Shown here one piece after another: positions 8,380 through 17,493 of a DNA stretch of 64,000 nt (the first letter of the stretch is position 1; every line of letters begins with the position of its first letter). The position numbers and the translations under genes were made by a program. Source of the stretch: Ereboglobus sp. PH5-10 (lineage in GTDB: Bacteria > Verrucomicrobiota > Verrucomicrobiia > Opitutales > Opitutaceae); assembly GCF_029504735.1 (NCBI RefSeq), contig NZ_JAQFIP010000004.1, positions 62,001 through 126,000 on the forward strand, read 5' to 3'. The notes under the pieces were generated by a model. It was not told the DNA's origin and made no database searches. It saw only the letters and a program-made list of their open reading frames with translations.

Positions 8380-10959
8380 TCACGGTTTCACCACCAACTG
8401 CGTGCGCAGCGCGCGCTTGAAATGCCGGCGCGCAAAATCGCGCAGGTCCTTCGCGCCCACCGCGTCGATGCGTTTGTCGTAGTTGAGCCAGTCGTTCACC
8501 GGCTGGCCGTAGAGCGCGTTCAGGCCCGCCTGCATCGCGCGCGAGGCGTTTGTCTGAAGGCTCATCCGCCGCCCCGCCTTCAGGCGCACGCGGCAGCGCT
8601 CCACCTCGTCCTCGCCGATCTTGCCCGATTGCACGCGGGCGATCTCCGCGTCGATCTCGCGCAACACCTCCTCGTAATGCGCCGGGCTCGTCCCCGCGAA
8701 AAACAAAAACATGCCCGCGCGCAAACCCGTCACGCGACTCGACCGCACGAAATACGCCAGCCCTTTCTCCTCGCGCACGCGCTCGAACAAACGCGACGAC
8801 ATGCCGCTGAAAAACTCGTCCATCACCTCGCCCGCGTAAAAATCATCCGCCAGCAAACCCGGCCCCGGAAACGCCTGATACACCACCGCCTGCTCGCGCG
8901 GCTGCGCGTCGGTGAAATCACCCGGAGACGCGGGCATTCCGCCCGCATGGGTTTCCTCCGTCAACGTCCCCTTCGGCACGCGCTTCAAAAACGCCTTCAA
9001 CTTCGGCAGCAATTTCGCCTTCTCAAAATCGCCCGCCACCGCGAGCACGACGTTTTGCGACACAAACAACCGCTTCCACAACGCCGCCAAATCCGACGGC
9101 GCGAGCGCGCGCACGCCCTCCGCGTCGCCGCTCGCATCGCAGGCCAGCGGATATGCGCCGAAAAACTTTTTGCGCACCAGCTTCCTGCCGTGCGCGACGA
9201 CATCGTCCTCGTCCTGCGCGAGTGCCGCGAGCAGCGCCTCGCGCTCCGTCTCGAACGTCCCGCGCTTGAACGCCGGCGCGAACACCGCGTCCGCCAGCAA
9301 CTCCAGCCCGCGCTCCACATCCGCGCCGTCCGACAACACCTCCACGCCGAGTCCGATGCTGTTGTTCCCCGAAAACGGATACAGCACGCCGCCGATTTCC
9401 TCGATCGCTTGCGCGACCTCCGCCGCCGTGCGCCGGCGCGTGTCGCGCGCGAGCATCGTGCCCAGAAGCGCCGTCGCGCCACGCTTGCCCGGCGTCTCAA
9501 ACAAAGGCCCGCCCTGGCAAAGCAGCCGCACATGCAAGCTCGGCAAATGCGCGTCGCGTTGCAGCAGCAAGCGCGCGCCGTTCGGCATTTTGATTTCCTC
9601 AAACTCCGGCGCGAATGCCGATGTGGCGCGGACTGCCAGGCCGGCCTTCTTCGCTTCGCCCTTCGGACTCAGCGACACCGTCGTCAACCGCTCCGGCACG
9701 AGATACGCCTTCAACACGCGCTTCAAGTCCGCCGGCGTCACCTTGCGCAACCGCTCGAAATACGCGCGCGCATAACCAAGGTCGCCGACAATCACCTCGC
9801 TCGCGCCAAGGCGCGCCGCCTGCCCCGACATCGTCTTGCGGCTGTTGATTTCGCCGACGACGAGCTGCCGGATCACCTTCTTGATTTGCGCCGCCGTGAA
9901 ACCTTTCGACGCGCAACGCGCCAGCGATTCGTTTATCGCGCGAATCGCCGGATCGCGTTTTTCCGGGTCGCAAATAAACGAAATCGAAAACAACCCCGCC
10001 CCGCCCGGCGTCCAACTCTGCGCGTCGATGGCGTGCACGAGGCGCGCCTTCTCGCGAATCGCCTGCCAGAGTATCGAGCTGTCGCCCGCGCCAAGAATCG
10101 TCGCCAGCAAGTCGAGCAGCGGCGCGTCGGGATGCGCGATGCCCGGCGCCTGCCACGCCAGCCCCGCGCGCGTGATCTCGACATCCTCGTAAAAATGCGC
10201 CTCGCGGGGCGCGAGCTGCGCGGGCTCGTCCTCCACAAGCACGGGCGCCAGGCGCGCGCGCGGCGCGTCCGCGAAATGTTTTTCAACCTCCGCAATCACG
10301 CCCGCCTCGTCCACATCGCCCGCCACGACGACGACCATGTTGTTCGCCACGTAGCGCGCGCGGTAATACGCCACCAGTTCCTCGCGCGTCACCGTCGAAA
10401 AAACATCCCTGTATCCGATAACCGGATACCGATACGGATGCCGGCGGAACGCCGTGTCGAAGAGCGACTCGCCGAGCCGCGTGTCGGGATCGTCGCGGCA
10501 CATGTCGATCTCGCGCAGGATCACGTCCTTCTCGCGCGCCGTCTCGTCCGCGTCGATCGACGAGTGCAGCATCATGTCGGCGAGCACATCGACGGCGAGC
10601 GCCGTGTGCTCCGAGGGCAGGTCGATATGGTAAACCGTGCGGTCAAAGGTCGTGTAGGCGTTGATCAGCCCGCCGTGCGCCTGCACCGTCGCGGAAATCT
10701 CCCGTGCCGCGCGCCGCTTCGTGCCCTTGAACAGCATGTGCTCCAGGTAGTGTGAAAGCCCCGCGCCGAGGTTTTCGCCCTCGTGAATCGACCCCGTGCG
10801 CACCCAAACCTGCACCGACGCGACCGGCGCGGAATGGTCGGGCTTCACAAGCACGGTCAGCCCGTTGGGAAGAACCGTGCGCGCGACCGGCTCGCGCCAA
10901 AAGGTGTTGAGAAGATCGAAGTCGGACTTTGTTTTCGAGGGACGTCTGGTTTTGGACAT
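8380..10959 (-). CDS. M16 family zinc metallopeptidase (tandem double-domain)
   Basis: The 859-residue protein belongs to the pitrilysin/processing-peptidase family. The zinc-binding HxxEH motif is visible near residue 75 as LSHYLEHMLFKGTKRRA, and the N-terminal TVLPNGLTVLV segment is typical. A second pseudo-domain starts near residue 455 (KMPNGARLLLQRDAHLPS) and lacks the zinc motif, as is normal for the inactive half. No signal peptide is visible, so a cytoplasmic location is likely unless a start further upstream is used. The frame is open to 11010, but MSKTRRPSKTKSDFDLLNTF is the better start. Role: probably peptide or small-protein turnover; the substrate is unknown. Confidence 0.88.
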   Translation of the reverse strand: MSKTRRPSKTKSDFDLLNTFWREPVARTVLPNGLTVLVKPDHSAPVASVQVWVRTGSIHEGENLGAGLSHYLEHMLFKGTKRRAAREISATVQAHGGLINAYTTFDRTVYHIDLPSEHTALAVDVLADMMLHSSIDADETAREKDVILREIDMCRDDPDTRLGESLFDTAFRRHPYRYPVIGYRDVFSTVTREELVAYYRARYVANNMVVVVAGDVDEAGVIAEVEKHFADAPRARLAPVLVEDEPAQLAPREAHFYEDVEITRAGLAWQAPGIAHPDAPLLDLLATILGAGDSSILWQAIREKARLVHAIDAQSWTPGGAGLFSISFICDPEKRDPAIRAINESLARCASKGFTAAQIKKVIRQLVVGEINSRKTMSGQAARLGASEVIVGDLGYARAYFERLRKVTPADLKRVLKAYLVPERLTTVSLSPKGEAKKAGLAVRATSAFAPEFEEIKMPNGARLLLQRDAHLPSLHVRLLCQGGPLFETPGKRGATALLGTMLARDTRRRTAAEVAQAIEEIGGVLYPFSGNNSIGLGVEVLSDGADVERGLELLADAVFAPAFKRGTFETEREALLAALAQDEDDVVAHGRKLVRKKFFGAYPLACDASGDAEGVRALAPSDLAALWKRLFVSQNVVLAVAGDFEKAKLLPKLKAFLKRVPKGTLTEETHAGGMPASPGDFTDAQPREQAVVYQAFPGPGLLADDFYAGEVMDEFFSGMSSRLFERVREEKGLAYFVRSSRVTGLRAGMFLFFAGTSPAHYEEVLREIDAEIARVQSGKIGEDEVERCRVRLKAGRRMSLQTNASRAMQAGLNALYGQPVNDWLNYDKRIDAVGAKDLRDFARRHFKRALRTQLVVKP

Positions 10960-11112
10960 TGGTGAAATTTTTGAATAAGAGAATGTTCCACGGATGGAGC
11001 AGGTTTTCACAGATGCGGAGATTTAGCCGAGTTCATCCGCGTCATCCTTGGGTTATGCAAAATCGCGGGCATGATTGTTTTCGTCAAACCCAGTTCCGCG
11101 CTGCCGCGCGCC

Positions 11113-11147
11113 AATCGAAAATCCAGAATCCAAAATCGAAAATCTTA
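11113..11147. repeat. Five heptamer repeats of the AATCGAA/AATCCAA type
   Basis: Five consecutive 7-base units (AATCGAA, AATCCAG, AATCCAA, AATCGAA, AATCTTA) run up to the stop codon of the next minus-strand gene. The same family occurs at 51310-51344, 63329-63356 and 63442-63462. Confidence 0.85.
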
Positions 11148-11588
11148 TCACTTTTCATCCTCAATGATGCTGAAGCGCACCGCTTTTTCGGGACGGAACG
11201 GTTTCTCGAAGGCATCGTCAAAGGTGTAGATTGACGCGAAATCCTCGCGCCGGTCGTCGGGGGTTTTGCTGAAAACCTGGTATTCGATCAGGTTGAACAC
11301 GACCTCTCCAAAGTCCTCGCAGCGTGTGACGCCCCATTCGTTGAGCACGGTTTTTGAAAGCGGCCCGAACTGGTTCAGCGTGTATTCGCGCAGTCCATCA
11401 AGCAGTTGCGGCCCCTTGACATGCTTTGTGCGCTGCGCGCCCTTGCCCGCCTTCTCCGCGTTTTTTTTGCGGATTTCGCCCACGGTGTAGTCCAGCCCCA
11501 TGCGCACAAATCCGTAGGCGCGCCGGTCATAGCGCGGGTCCTCTTTGCAAATCTGCTCAACGACTTCGTGAAACTTGATGTCCTGCAT
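11148..11588 (-). CDS. Verrucomicrobia/Planctomycetes-restricted conserved protein (TIGR04138/Minf_1886 type)
   Basis: The 146-residue cytoplasmic protein begins MQDIKFHEVVEQICKEDPRY and includes RAYGFVRMGLDYTV and NEWGVTRCEDFGEVVFNLIE. These match my recollection of the small family described as restricted to Verrucomicrobia and Planctomycetes (TIGR04138, Minf_1886 family). Function is unknown. The open frame extends upstream through the adjacent tRNA gene, but that extension is an artefact of reading antisense to the tRNA; the ATG at 11586-11588 is the true start. It lies directly beside the tRNA-Arg and SRP RNA genes, a possible clue to a translation- or secretion-linked role, though this is only positional. 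Confidence 0.8.
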   Translation of the reverse strand: MQDIKFHEVVEQICKEDPRYDRRAYGFVRMGLDYTVGEIRKKNAEKAGKGAQRTKHVKGPQLLDGLREYTLNQFGPLSKTVLNEWGVTRCEDFGEVVFNLIEYQVFSKTPDDRREDFASIYTFDDAFEKPFRPEKAVRFSIIEDEK

Positions 11589-11695
11589 TGGAAAAGAAAG
11601 GGGAAATCTTAATGCACGGCGACGCAACCTTAACAATCCTGAAAAATATCGCTTGCACTCCGCGAAGAATCCCTGCTTTCTTTCGCCCCTCAAAT

Positions 11696-11772
11696 GCAGC
11701 CGTAGCTCAATTGGATAGAGCATCTGACTACGGATCAGAAGGTTTGGGGTTCGACTCCCTACGGCTGCGCCA
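11696..11772 (+). tRNA. tRNA-Arg (anticodon ACG)
   Basis: The acceptor stem GCAGCCG (11696-11702) pairs with CGGCTGC (11762-11768), followed by discriminator G and an encoded CCA. The anticodon stem TCTGA/TCAGA encloses CTACGGA, giving anticodon ACG, which is read as inosine-34 for CGN arginine codons. The T-arm contains GGTTCGACTCC. All four arms fit a 77-base class I tRNA. Confidence 0.96.
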
Positions 11773-11857
11773 CTTTTCAGAGCAAGCCGCAAGTGCCTCG
11801 TCATTTGCGGCTTGTTTCATTTTCGAGGCAAAAGCCCCGGCCTCCGCGCAAATGGGC

Positions 11858-11963
11858 AAAAAAAAGTGGCCAGGCACTCCACGGCACTGGGAGAACGTCG
11901 TTGCCGTTGCTACCTTCCGGTCCTGGCGGAGTTCACGCGCCTGCCCATGCATGGCACCTGGCC
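11858..11963 (-). ncRNA. ffs: Signal recognition particle RNA, small bacterial type, with terminator
   Basis: On the minus strand the sequence holds the SRP core GACCGGAAGGTAGCAACGGC, with the GGAA tetraloop and asymmetric-loop bases bound by the Ffh M domain. The 5' end GGCCAGGTGCC pairs with the 3' end GTGCCTGGCC, closing a hairpin of about 96 nucleotides (11868-11963). A T-run (11858-11865) follows as terminator. This is the 4.5S-like form without an Alu domain. It works with Ffh and FtsY to target nascent membrane proteins. Homology is based on the conserved apical motif and the overall fold. Confidence 0.93.
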
Positions 11964-12011
11964 GACGCGAACAGTGCGCGGTGCGCGGCGGCTTTCAACA
12001 TTTATTTCTCG

Positions 12012-13316
12012 TTACAATGAAATGAGCGCCTTCGTCATCACCTCGCACGCGCGCGCGATCGCGCCGCCCTCGTGCGCCGTGCTCAGGAACGCCGCCTCAT
12101 ACGCGCTCGGCGCGAGATAAACGCCGCCGTCGAGACACGCGTGAAAAAAGCGCGCGTAAAGCTTCGCGTCGGACTTGGTCGCGGTCGCGTAATCGCGCAC
12201 CGGCGCGTCGCTAAAAAACGCGCTGAACATCGAGCCGCGCTGCGGCACTTGCAGCGCGATGCCCTTTTGTTTCGCGGCGTCGAGAAGCGCGTCGCGCAAC
12301 CGGCGGCCGAGCGCGTCGAGCCGCGCGTAAACACCCGGCTCCCCGTCCAGCAGTTTCAGCGCCGCGATGCCCGCCGCCATCGCCAGCGGATTCCCGCTGA
12401 GCGTGCCCGCCTGGTAAACCGGCCCCTCCGGCGCGAGATAATCCATGATGTCGGCGCGCCCGCCGATCGCGCCAACGGGCAAACCGCCGCCGATGATTTT
12501 TCCAAGCGTGGTCAAGTCGGGCACAATGTTTTCGAGCTCCTGCACGCCGCCGCGCGCAAGGCGAAAACCGGTCATCACCTCGTCAAAAATGAGCACCGCG
12601 CCATGCCGCGCCGTGATGTCGCGCAGATGCGCGAGGTAGCCCGCATCCGGCATGATGAAACCGACATTGCCGCAATACGGCTCGACGATGACGCCCGCGA
12701 TTTCGCCTGGATTCGCCGCAAACGCCGCGTCGAGCGCGGCGGTGTCGTTGTAGGGGAGCACGATTGTCTCGCGCGCAAACGACGCCGGCACGCCCGCGCT
12801 GTCGGGATTGCCGTGCGTGAGCGCGCCGGAGCCGGCCTTGATGAGAAGCGAGTCCGAGTGCCCGTGATAACAACCGGCAAACTTGATGATCTTGTCGCGC
12901 CCCGTGAAACCGCGCGCGAGGCGGATCGCCGTCATCGTGGCCTCGGTGCCGCTGTTGCACATGCGGACTTTTTTCACCGACGGAAAAAATTGCGTGATCA
13001 ACTCCGCCATCTCCACCTCGGCGGGATTGGGCGTGCCAAACGAAGTGCCGCGCTCCAACGCCGCCGCCACCGCGTCGCGAATCGCGGGATGGTTGTGCCC
13101 GTGAATCGCCGGCCCCCACGTGCAGACGAAATCGATCAACTCGCGCCCGTCCGCCGTCGTGAGCGTCGCGCCGCGCGCCGACTCCACGAAAAACGGCGAG
13201 CCGCCCACCGAACGAAACGCGCGCACGGGCGAATTGACGCCGCCGGGAATAAGCCGGCGCGCGCGCGCGAAAAGTTGATCGGAGGACTGGCCGCCCTGAA
13301 AAGACTGGTTCGACAT
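12012..13316 (-). CDS. hemL: Glutamate-1-semialdehyde 2,1-aminomutase
   Basis: HemL converts glutamate-1-semialdehyde to 5-aminolevulinate, the C5-route entry to haem. The 434-residue protein has the start [19 protein letters not shown], the family motif [11 protein letters not shown], the substrate-binding segment [20 protein letters not shown], and the PLP lysine in [32 protein letters not shown] completes the aminotransferase fold. The open frame extends 26 codons upstream but the family N-terminus fits 13316. It diverges from hisC with only about 100 bases between them. No glutamyl-tRNA reductase gene is in the window. Confidence 0.96.
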   Translation of the reverse strand: MSNQSFQGGQSSDQLFARARRLIPGGVNSPVRAFRSVGGSPFFVESARGATLTTADGRELIDFVCTWGPAIHGHNHPAIRDAVAAALERGTSFGTPNPAEVEMAELITQFFPSVKKVRMCNSGTEATMTAIRLARGFTGRDKIIKFAGCYHGHSDSLLIKAGSGALTHGNPDSAGVPASFARETIVLPYNDTAALDAAFAANPGEIAGVIVEPYCGNVGFIMPDAGYLAHLRDITARHGAVLIFDEVMTGFRLARGGVQELENIVPDLTTLGKIIGGGLPVGAIGGRADIMDYLAPEGPVYQAGTLSGNPLAMAAGIAALKLLDGEPGVYARLDALGRRLRDALLDAAKQKGIALQVPQRGSMFSAFFSDAPVRDYATATKSDAKLYARFFHACLDGGVYLAPSAYEAAFLSTAHEGGAIARACEVMTKALISL

Positions 13317-13421
13317 GCGCGCAACCGAAACGCATCGCGCGCCCGTTTGCAATTCCTTGCGCTCCGCCCTCGCCAACGCCCGCGATTTTTGCATTTCTCA
13401 TGCTTTCGTTTTTTTCGCGTC

Positions 13422-14540
13422 ATGTCCAACACGCTCCCGCAACCGCTCCCGCACATCGCAAAACTCCACGCCTACACGCCCGGACTCCAGCCGACCGAAT
13501 CCGGCTGGATCAAGCTGAACACAAACGAGTGCCCCCACCCTCCCAGCCCGCGCGTCGCCGGGGCGATCATCCGCGAACTCGGCGCGGACAAATCCGGCGC
13601 AAACCTCCGCCTCTACCCAAATCCGGCAAGCGCCGCGCTTCGCGAAACCATCGCCGCGCACCACGCCCCGCAATGCCCCTCGCTCACCGCCGCCGGCGTC
13701 TGCGTCGGCAACGGCTCCGACGACATCCTCAACCTGCTCGTGCGCGCTTATTGCTCCGCCGGCGCGCCGCTCGCGCACACCGTGCCCAGCTACTCGCTTT
13801 ACCCCGTGCTCGTCGCCATCGAAAACGGCCGCTGCGAAACAATCCCGTTCGAGCGCGACATGCGCCTGCCCGTCGAGACGCTCGCCGCCTCCACCGCGCC
13901 CATCATCTTCCTCACCTCGCCCAACGCGCCCACCGGCGTCGGCTTCGCGAACGCCGAAATCGAGCGCATCCTCGCCGGCTACCGCGGGCTGCTCGTCGTT
14001 GACGAAGCCTACGCGCCCTTCGCAAACGAAAACGCTGTGCCGCTCCTCGCGCGCCACCCGAACCTCGTCATCGTGCGCACGCTTTCAAAAGCCCATGCGC
14101 TCGCGGGCATCCGCATCGGCTACGCGCTCGCGCATCCCGAAGTTATCGGCGTGCTCGACCGCGTGCGCGACAGCTACAACACCTCGCGCCTCTCGCAAGC
14201 CGCCGCCATCGCCGCGCTCGAAGACGGCGACTATTACGCCGGTATCATCGAAAAAATAAAAACCACGCGCGACCACTGGCAAAAGGAATGGACCGCGCGC
14301 GGCTGGTTTTCCTATCCCTCGCAGACCAACTTCATCTTCGTCGAGCCGAAAAACGCGCGCGGAGAGAGCGGCGCCGCCGTCGCGCAATCCGCCTACGACT
14401 GGCTCCGGGCGCGCAAGGTGCTCGTGCGATATTTTCCCTCACATCCCTTGACCGCGCCCTTCCTGCGCATCAGTGTCGGCACTGACACCGAAATGGTCGC
14501 ACTCGACAACACCCTCCAAGCATGGATCAAAAACGCATAG
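13422..14540 (+). CDS. hisC: Histidinol-phosphate aminotransferase
   Basis: HisC transfers an amino group to imidazole acetol-phosphate in histidine synthesis. The 372-residue PLP enzyme shows [15 protein letters not shown] near its N-terminus, [17 protein letters not shown] (the phosphate-loop region), [23 protein letters not shown], and the Schiff-base lysine in [17 protein letters not shown]. The long open frame upstream is antisense to hemL and not coding; the ATG at 13422 fits the family. Its last 19 bases overlap hisB, so the two are surely co-transcribed and probably translationally coupled. Confidence 0.95.
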   Translation: MSNTLPQPLPHIAKLHAYTPGLQPTESGWIKLNTNECPHPPSPRVAGAIIRELGADKSGANLRLYPNPASAALRETIAAHHAPQCPSLTAAGVCVGNGSDDILNLLVRAYCSAGAPLAHTVPSYSLYPVLVAIENGRCETIPFERDMRLPVETLAASTAPIIFLTSPNAPTGVGFANAEIERILAGYRGLLVVDEAYAPFANENAVPLLARHPNLVIVRTLSKAHALAGIRIGYALAHPEVIGVLDRVRDSYNTSRLSQAAAIAALEDGDYYAGIIEKIKTTRDHWQKEWTARGWFSYPSQTNFIFVEPKNARGESGAAVAQSAYDWLRARKVLVRYFPSHPLTAPFLRISVGTDTEMVALDNTLQAWIKNA

Positions 14541-15118
14541 CAAAAATCGCGCGCAAAACCGCGGAAACCGACATCAACCTCACACTCGAAATCGACGGCT
14601 CCGGCCGCTCGAAAATCGACACCGGCGTGCCGTTCTTCGATCACATGCTCACGCTCTTCGCCAAGCACGGCCTCTTCGATCTCGAAGTCACCTGCAAGGG
14701 CGACGTCGCCGTGGATTACCACCACACCGTCGAGGATGTCGGCATTGTTTTGGGCGAGGCGTTTCGCGCCGCGCTCGGCGACAAGCTCGGCATCCGACGC
14801 TACGGATTTTTCCTGCTCCCGATGGACGAGTCGCTCGCCCGCGTCGTCGTCGATCTCGGCGGCCGCGCGCACCTTGTTTACGAGGCGAACGCGCCGACGA
14901 TGTTTGTGCGCGATTTCAACATCATCCTCGTGAAGGAATTTTGCCGCGCCTTCAGCAACGCGCTCGCGTGCAACCTGCACGTGAATCTCGAATACGGCGA
15001 GGAACCGCACCACGTCGCCGAGGCGGTGTTCAAGGGACTCGCCCGCGCGCTCGACGCCGCGACGCAATACGACCCGCGCGCCGCAGGCCAGCTGCCAAGC
15101 ACCAAGGGCAAGTTGTAA
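14522..15118 (+). CDS. hisB: Imidazoleglycerol-phosphate dehydratase
   Basis: This is the stand-alone dehydratase (198 residues), not the fused HisB with a phosphatase domain. The two Mn-binding His-rich motifs are clear: [17 protein letters not shown] and [16 protein letters not shown] in the first half, and NPHH-like [18 protein letters not shown] in the second. R at the end of the sugar-phosphate loop (KLGIRRYG) also fits. It overlaps hisC by 19 bases. A strong terminator follows, so hisCB is a two-gene operon. The phosphatase needed for the next step, histidinol-phosphatase, is not obvious nearby. Confidence 0.96.
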   Translation: MDQKRIAKIARKTAETDINLTLEIDGSGRSKIDTGVPFFDHMLTLFAKHGLFDLEVTCKGDVAVDYHHTVEDVGIVLGEAFRAALGDKLGIRRYGFFLLPMDESLARVVVDLGGRAHLVYEANAPTMFVRDFNIILVKEFCRAFSNALACNLHVNLEYGEEPHHVAEAVFKGLARALDAATQYDPRAAGQLPSTKGKL

Positions 15119-15124
15119 TCACAA

Positions 15125-15153
15125 AAAAGCCGTCCGCACAGGACGGCTTTTTT
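15125..15153 (+). terminator. Rho-independent terminator of hisCB
   Basis: AAAAGCCGTCC (15125-15135) pairs perfectly with GGACGGCTTTT (15141-15151) around GCACA, followed by more T. It begins seven bases after the hisB stop. Confidence 0.93.
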
Positions 15154-15171
15154 CGCGAAATCGATTAACGT

Positions 15172-15780
15172 CTAGGCTGCGGGGCGGCTTGGCACGTGCA
15201 CGACTTGCATTCCGGCGGCGACGGCGGCCTGGAGACCGGGCGTGGCGTCCTCGAATGCGAGGCATTTTTCAGGGTCCACATTGCAGAGTTTTGCGGCGAG
15301 CAGATACATGTCGGGCGCCGGTTTGCCGCGGCCCGGGGGCACGTCGGCGGGCGTCACCACGATTTTGAAAATGTGGTCGAGCTTCGCGGCCTTGAGGATG
15401 GGAATCGCGAATTCGCGCAGGCCGCCCGTGGCGATGGCGACGGGATGCGTTTTTGCGACGCGCTCCGCGAAATCGGCGACGGGAGCGATGCGACCGGCCT
15501 CGGGAAGCAGCTCCATAAAAATGGCCTCCTTGACGTGCATAATCTCGTCGTGGTCGAGCGTGAGGCCGTAGCGCTTGCCGAAGACGGCGGAGACCCCGTG
15601 CGAGTGCACGCCACCGAGCGAGTAGAACAAGTCGGGGTCGATGTTCTCATCCGCCTTCATGCCGAACTTGTGCAAGGCGGCGTTCCACGCGCGGTAGTGC
15701 AGCGGCATCGTGTCGGCAAGCGTGCCGTCGAGATCGAAGATGTATCCGGCGAAATCGCCCTCGGGTATGTTGAGTTTCAT
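15172..15780 (-). CDS. HAD-superfamily hydrolase, beta-phosphoglucomutase/sugar-phosphatase-like
   Basis: The 202-residue protein has all four HAD motifs: IFDLDGTLADTMPLHYRAW (nucleophile Asp and general acid Asp), VAIATGG, PGRGKPAPDMYLLAA (Lys) and CLAFEDATPGLQAA (acidic metal ligands). The alpha-helical cap after motif I (AWNAALHKFGM) is of the subclass I beta-PGM type. Members either mutate hexose-1-phosphates or dephosphorylate sugar phosphates; sequence alone cannot decide. The start at 15780 is chosen because upstream residues MIAAISCAK lie outside the fold. galK upstream on the same strand has its own terminator, so co-transcription is not certain. Confidence 0.88.
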   Translation of the reverse strand: MKLNIPEGDFAGYIFDLDGTLADTMPLHYRAWNAALHKFGMKADENIDPDLFYSLGGVHSHGVSAVFGKRYGLTLDHDEIMHVKEAIFMELLPEAGRIAPVADFAERVAKTHPVAIATGGLREFAIPILKAAKLDHIFKIVVTPADVPPGRGKPAPDMYLLAAKLCNVDPEKCLAFEDATPGLQAAVAAGMQVVHVPSRPAA

Positions 15781-15873
15781 TTGAAAAGGTGCGCCCAGCT
15801 TCGCGCATGAAATCGCGGCAATCAAGGCCGAGTCGCGTTTGCGGACAAAATAATGCCCTCAAACAAACGCGCG

Positions 15874-15903
15874 AAAAAAACGGGACGCGTTTTTCACGTC
15901 CCG
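15874..15903 (-). terminator. Rho-independent terminator of galK
   Basis: On the minus strand CGGGACG (15897-15903) pairs with CGTCCCG (15881-15887) around a nine-base loop, followed by seven T (15874-15880). It lies about 70 bases past the galK stop. Confidence 0.88.
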
Positions 15904-15976
15904 AGTTTTTGTTTTTAAACAATGCGCGACTTTGCCGAGTCCGGCGACTGGAAGCCGACGCTGACTCGCGCGCTGA

Positions 15977-17128
15977 TCACATCACCGCCGCGCCGTCACC
16001 GGTCTGGCAGTGGATCACCTCGGGTTTTGCGCCGTATTTTTGTTCGTAGGCGGCGGCAACCTGCGCGGCCTGCGCCTCGCCGAACTGCGCGTCGGTCATC
16101 GCCATCACCGCGCCGCCAAACCCGCCGCCGGTCAAGCGCGCGCCGTAAACGCGAGGCGTGGCCGTGAGCAGATCGACTAGCGTGTCGAGCTCCTCCGCGC
16201 TGTTCTCAAACAAATTCTGCGAGCTGCGATGCGAGGCGGTGAGCAGCGAGCCCACCGCGGCCAGGTCGCCCTTGGCGAGCAGCGTTTTTGTCTCGTCCAC
16301 GCGGGCGATTTCCTCGACCACGTGGCGCGCGCGCTTGAGCGCATCGCCCGCCAGCGTTCCGTCAGCGGCGGCCTTGTCGAGCATCGCGGTGCCTGCGTCC
16401 GCGAGCAGGGGCACGCCGAGCGCCCTGGCGGCTTCCATGCACTCGCGATTGCGCGCCGCGTAGAAGCCGTCCACGAGCGCGTGTTTTTTGTGCGTGTTGA
16501 AAATCCAGAAATGCGCGCCGGAGGGAATCGCCACCGTGTCAAATTTCGGCCCGCGGCAATCGATGAACACAAGGTGGTCTTTTTTGCCGAAGCCCGACAC
16601 GCCCTGGTCGAGAATACCGCACGGCATGCCCACGAATTCGTTTTCCGCATGCTTGCCGATTTTCACGATTGTCTCGCGGTCAACCTTGCCCGCCTGGCCC
16701 GTGATTTCGAGAAACGCGAGCACTGACGCCAGCTCAATTGCCGCGCTGCTGCTCATGCCGGCGCCCGCGGGCAGGTCCGACATGTCATAATAGTCAAACC
16801 CCTCGGGAATGCTCAGGCCGAAATGCGGAAACGCGGCAATCACGCCGAGCGCATAGTTGGTCCATTTGTTGGAACCGTCCTGCTTTTGCGGAATGCCGGA
16901 GGGCATGGTGACGATTTCGCCGCCATGCGCGCTGAAAAAACGGCGCTGCCCGTCATCGCGCCTCGCGATGGCAACCCAGATATTACGGTCCACCGACGCG
17001 CCTAGCACGGTGCCGCCGTTGTAGTCGGTGTGGTTGCCGATAAATTCGATGCGTCCTGGGGCGCGGGTGACAAATTCGGGGCTGCGGCCGAAGACGGTTT
17101 GGAATTGGGCGATGAGTTTGTTTTTCAT
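15977..17128 (-). CDS. galK: Galactokinase
   Basis: GalK phosphorylates alpha-D-galactose at C1 in the Leloir pathway. The 383-residue GHMP kinase has the galactokinase signature GRIEFIGNHTDYNGG near residue 27, the ATP loop LPAGAGMSSSAAIELASVL near residue 125 and the C-terminal RLTGGGFGGAVMAM. The catalytic Asp lies in the N-terminal HTDYN region and in the middle domain GILDQGVSGFGKKD. No galT, galE or galactose transporter is adjacent, so galK stands apart from the rest of the pathway. It ends at its own terminator. Confidence 0.95.
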   Translation of the reverse strand: MKNKLIAQFQTVFGRSPEFVTRAPGRIEFIGNHTDYNGGTVLGASVDRNIWVAIARRDDGQRRFFSAHGGEIVTMPSGIPQKQDGSNKWTNYALGVIAAFPHFGLSIPEGFDYYDMSDLPAGAGMSSSAAIELASVLAFLEITGQAGKVDRETIVKIGKHAENEFVGMPCGILDQGVSGFGKKDHLVFIDCRGPKFDTVAIPSGAHFWIFNTHKKHALVDGFYAARNRECMEAARALGVPLLADAGTAMLDKAAADGTLAGDALKRARHVVEEIARVDETKTLLAKGDLAAVGSLLTASHRSSQNLFENSAEELDTLVDLLTATPRVYGARLTGGGFGGAVMAMTDAQFGEAQAAQVAAAYEQKYGAKPEVIHCQTGDGAAVM

Positions 17129-17293
17129 GGGAATGACTTAAAAATTGCGAAACAGGCACGTTCGCCACGCCGGGAAAAAAGGCGAGGCATTTTCAGGGAA
17201 AGATTATTTTCCGTTGACCCGAACGGATGAGCACGCCTTATTTCGCCCCTTCACTCGACGGTTGGCGCGTCCGCGCGCTGGCTGAAACTACCA

Positions 17294-17381
17294 GGAGAGG
17301 TGGCAGAGTGGTCGAATGCGCGCGCTTGGAAAGCGCGTATACCGCAAGGTATCGGGGGTTCGAATCCCCCCCTCTCCGCCA
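17294..17381 (+). tRNA. tRNA-Ser (anticodon GGA)
   Basis: Acceptor GGAGAGG (17294-17300) pairs with CCTCTCC (17371-17377), then G and an encoded CCA. The anticodon arm GCGCGCTTGGAAAGCGCG gives anticodon GGA for UCC/UCU serine codons. The 88-base length comes from a long variable arm (TACCGCAAGGTA), the mark of class II serine tRNAs. Confidence 0.97.
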
Positions 17382-17493
17382 GTTTTCCCCGCGATCATGA
17401 GGGAAACATGGCTTTGTCCGGTTTGGTTTGGGAAGAATTCCGGCGAGTTTGAGAAAACCGCCCAAAAAATTCAGGCCGGCTGCACGCGGGACG

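Noticed and set aside
8368-10755. 795-residue open frame on the plus strand
   Set aside because: It is antisense to the M16 peptidase gene, has an Arg/His/Ala-rich sequence without domains, and is a by-product of GC-rich codon use.
11589-11804. Upstream extension of the TIGR04138-type gene across tRNA-Arg
   Set aside because: It reads antisense through the tRNA gene and gives the well-known spurious peptide of such regions.
12072-13421. Upstream extension of hisC
   Set aside because: It is antisense to hemL. The family N-terminus of HisC begins at 13422.
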